Of a stretch of DNA of 7,108 bases, positions 5,499 through 7,108 are shown one piece after another; the stretch's first letter is position 1, and every line of letters begins with the position of its first letter. A program made the translations under genes and the position numbers. The stretch covers positions 1 to 7,108 of the forward strand of contig DAOUVG010000076.1 in assembly GCA_030667735.1 (NCBI GenBank). Reading direction: 5' to 3'. The DNA comes from Dehalococcoidales bacterium. Lineage in GTDB: Bacteria; Chloroflexota; Dehalococcoidia; Dehalococcoidales; Fen-1064. The notes below the pieces were generated by a model, which worked only from the letters and a program-made list of their open reading frames with translations, was not told where the DNA came from and did no database searches.

Positions 5499-7079
5499 GT
5501 GAAAGTCGTAACTGTTGACGAGATGCGCAGTATCGAGGAGGCCTGTGCCAGCATTGGTCGGCCTCCCAGCGTGCTCATTGAGAATGCCGGGAAGGCAGTG
5601 GCAGAGCAGGTCAGGGATGCAGTGGGTACCGTCCAGGGACAGGGTATTCTCCTCCTCATCGGACCGGGAAATAACGGCGGCGACGGCCTGGTCTCTGCCC
5701 GTTACCTGCATGACTGGGGAGCGCGTGTCACCGTCTATCTTCTCGGTGACAGGCACGCAGACGACCCGAACCTGAAGTTGGTCCAGGAGCGTAAAATCAC
5801 CTGTGTCCAGGCAGCCCAGGATGAGAACCTGACCACGCTTGGGGCAATGCTCTCATTAGCCAGTGTCGTTATCGATGCCATATTCGGCACCGGCCGGAGC
5901 CGTCCCCTCACAGGTATTTTCCGTGAGGCACTTGAGGCGGTGAACCGTGAACAGGCAAGTCGCCCGACTCTCCGTCTTTTCGCGCTGGACCTGCCCTCCG
6001 GCCTCGATGCCGACACCGGCTCGGCTGATGCCGCCTGCCTCCACGTTGATAACACGATTACGCTCGGCTTTCCCAAGGTCGGTCTTTTCAACGCCGCTGA
6101 AGCGGCGAGGGCCGGCCGAATCACCACCGTTGACATCGGTATACCGGCCGGTCTGGCCGATGATGTAGCCGTGGGACTTATCTCCGGTGCCCGGGTCCGG
6201 TCTGTACTCCCGAAACGCCCACTGCTGGCCAACAAAGGGAGTTTCGGCAGGGTCATGGTCGTTGCCGGCTCCGAACGATACATCGGTGCTGCCTATCTCG
6301 CCTGTAGCGGTGCGATGCGGGTTGGTGCCGGACTGGTTACCCTGGCCACGACGCCGACAGTGCAGTCAATCGTAGCCTCCGCACTTATCGAGACAACCTA
6401 CCTGCCCCTGCCTGAGGCCCGTCGCGGCGTTTTCTCACATGAAGCTGCCGGACTCCTGCACGAGGAACTGGGCAGCTACGGCGTCCTCCTGATGGGCTGC
6501 GGCCTGGGACAGAGTCCGCCAACGGTGGAATTCATCAGGGAAGTCCTGTTCGGACAGGACCCGGCACGCCTACCCCTGGTGCTGGATGCCGATGCCCTTA
6601 ACATACTGGCAGGGGTTCCAGACTGGTGGCAACAGCTACCCGATGATGCTATACTTACTCCACACCCCGGTGAGATGTCCCGGCTGGCCGGAGTCACTGT
6701 TGACGAGGTGCAGTCGGACAGGATAGGGACTGCCAGAAGGACTGCCCGGGAGTGGCGGAAAACGGTCGTGCTCAAGGGTGCGTATTCGGTTGTCGCCGCA
6801 CCGGACGGACAGTGCATGGTGAGCGCGATAGCCAACCCTGGACTTGCCTCGGCAGGGACCGGTGATGTTCTGGCCGGTGCTATTGCCGGACTGCGGGCGC
6901 AGGGCCTGTCGCCTACGGAGGCCGCCACCTGCGGTGTCTATCTACACGGTCAGGCCGGTGAGAGTGTTAAGGCCAGGTCAGGGGATACCGGCATGGTAGC
7001 CAGCGACCTGCTCGTTGCGCTGCCGCTGGTCATCAAACAGCTTAAAGAAGATAACAATGACACTACCTCTGCGAAGTGA
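5499..7079 (+). CDS. nnr: Bifunctional NAD(P)H-hydrate epimerase / ADP-dependent dehydratase
   Basis: The 526-residue enzyme repairs hydrated NAD(P)H. The N-terminal YjeF_N domain (about 1-215) epimerises R/S NADHX and NADPHX, and the C-terminal ribokinase-like domain (about 235-515) dehydrates the S form using ADP. Epimerase marks are VLIENAGKA (25-33), IGPGNNGGDGLVSARYL (54-70), VVIDAIFGTG (123-132, D126) and LDLPSGLDADTG (163-174). Dehydratase marks are LANKGSFGRVMVVAGS (243-258), LVLDADALNIL (360-370), ILTPHPGEM (385-393), VVLKGAYSVV (423-432) and SAGTGDVLAG (451-460), whose D456 is the expected catalytic aspartate. The fusion length is normal and no key motif is missing. GTG 5499 is chosen because GAGGG lies 7 bases upstream and the protein then starts right at the family N-terminus. 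It has its own promoter and is followed without gap by a probable pantothenate kinase, grouping NAD(P) maintenance with CoA synthesis. Confidence 0.95.
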   Translation: MKVVTVDEMRSIEEACASIGRPPSVLIENAGKAVAEQVRDAVGTVQGQGILLLIGPGNNGGDGLVSARYLHDWGARVTVYLLGDRHADDPNLKLVQERKITCVQAAQDENLTTLGAMLSLASVVIDAIFGTGRSRPLTGIFREALEAVNREQASRPTLRLFALDLPSGLDADTGSADAACLHVDNTITLGFPKVGLFNAAEAARAGRITTVDIGIPAGLADDVAVGLISGARVRSVLPKRPLLANKGSFGRVMVVAGSERYIGAAYLACSGAMRVGAGLVTLATTPTVQSIVASALIETTYLPLPEARRGVFSHEAAGLLHEELGSYGVLLMGCGLGQSPPTVEFIREVLFGQDPARLPLVLDADALNILAGVPDWWQQLPDDAILTPHPGEMSRLAGVTVDEVQSDRIGTARRTAREWRKTVVLKGAYSVVAAPDGQCMVSAIANPGLASAGTGDVLAGAIAGLRAQGLSPTEAATCGVYLHGQAGESVKARSGDTGMVASDLLVALPLVIKQLKEDNNDTTSAK

Positions 7080-7083
7080 GGAC

Positions 7084-7108
7084 ATGCTGCTGGCAATCGA
7101 CATCGGCA
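7084..7108 (+). CDS. coaX: Start of probable type III pantothenate kinase (partial)
   Basis: Only eight codons are in the window, reading MLLAIDIG, which matches the phosphate-binding N-terminus usual for CoaX (type III pantothenate kinase, first step of CoA synthesis: pantothenate to 4'-phosphopantothenate). Other ASKHA-fold kinases can start similarly, so the call rests on few residues plus the metabolic neighbour. The start is uncertain. At ATG 7084 the GAGG is only 2 bases away, too close. ATG 7057 is in frame, adds MTLPLRSED, and would overlap nnr by 23 bases. CTG codons at 7087 and 7090 would give better spacing but are rare starts. The gene continues beyond the window. Confidence 0.5.

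Overview
The window is about 7.1 kb of moderately GC-rich, densely packed bacterial DNA. Shine-Dalgarno sites, sigma70-like promoters and short gene overlaps all point to a bacterium. The gene set combines a CorA transporter, a YhhQ-type preQ0 transporter, a Mut7-C protein, an ADP-forming acyl-CoA synthetase fragment, a lone GlcD-type oxidase and a fused NnrDE. With a palindromic CGTCATTGCGAG-type intergenic repeat, this would fit an uncultured Chloroflexota (Dehalococcoidia-like) genome. That placement is inference, because no rRNA or marker gene is present.

Layout: (1) At the left edge, on the minus strand, is the CoA-binding domain of an acyl-CoA synthetase. Its frame ends just where the next domain should begin, while another frame stays open to the window edge, which suggests a frameshift or decayed gene. 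(2) A divergent intergenic region (575-853) holds a strong inverted repeat and a likely promoter for the rightward genes. (3) A tight rightward cluster follows: corA (854-1804), a queuosine-precursor transporter (1807-2496) and an MBL-fold hydrolase (2493-3263), with a 2-base gap and then a 4-base overlap. (4) After a 75-base gap come a Mut7-C/zinc-ribbon protein (3339-3866) and a GlcD-type FAD oxidase (3841-5259), overlapping by 26 bases. (5) A 239-base intergenic region contains a palindromic dispersed-type repeat, a good extended -10 promoter and a 12-base tandem repeat at the predicted transcript start. (6) That promoter appears to drive the bifunctional NAD(P)H-hydrate repair enzyme (5499-7079), followed directly by the first codons of what is probably type III pantothenate kinase.

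The genes are mostly housekeeping or metabolic. They cover divalent cation uptake, tRNA-modification precursor salvage, 2-hydroxyacid oxidation, and repair or synthesis of nucleotide cofactors (NAD(P) and CoA). I see no convincing new multi-gene system. The items most worth a second look are the broken acyl-CoA synthetase, the repeats around the nnr promoter, the orphan GlcD, and the MBL protein resembling class II cyclic-nucleotide phosphodiesterases.
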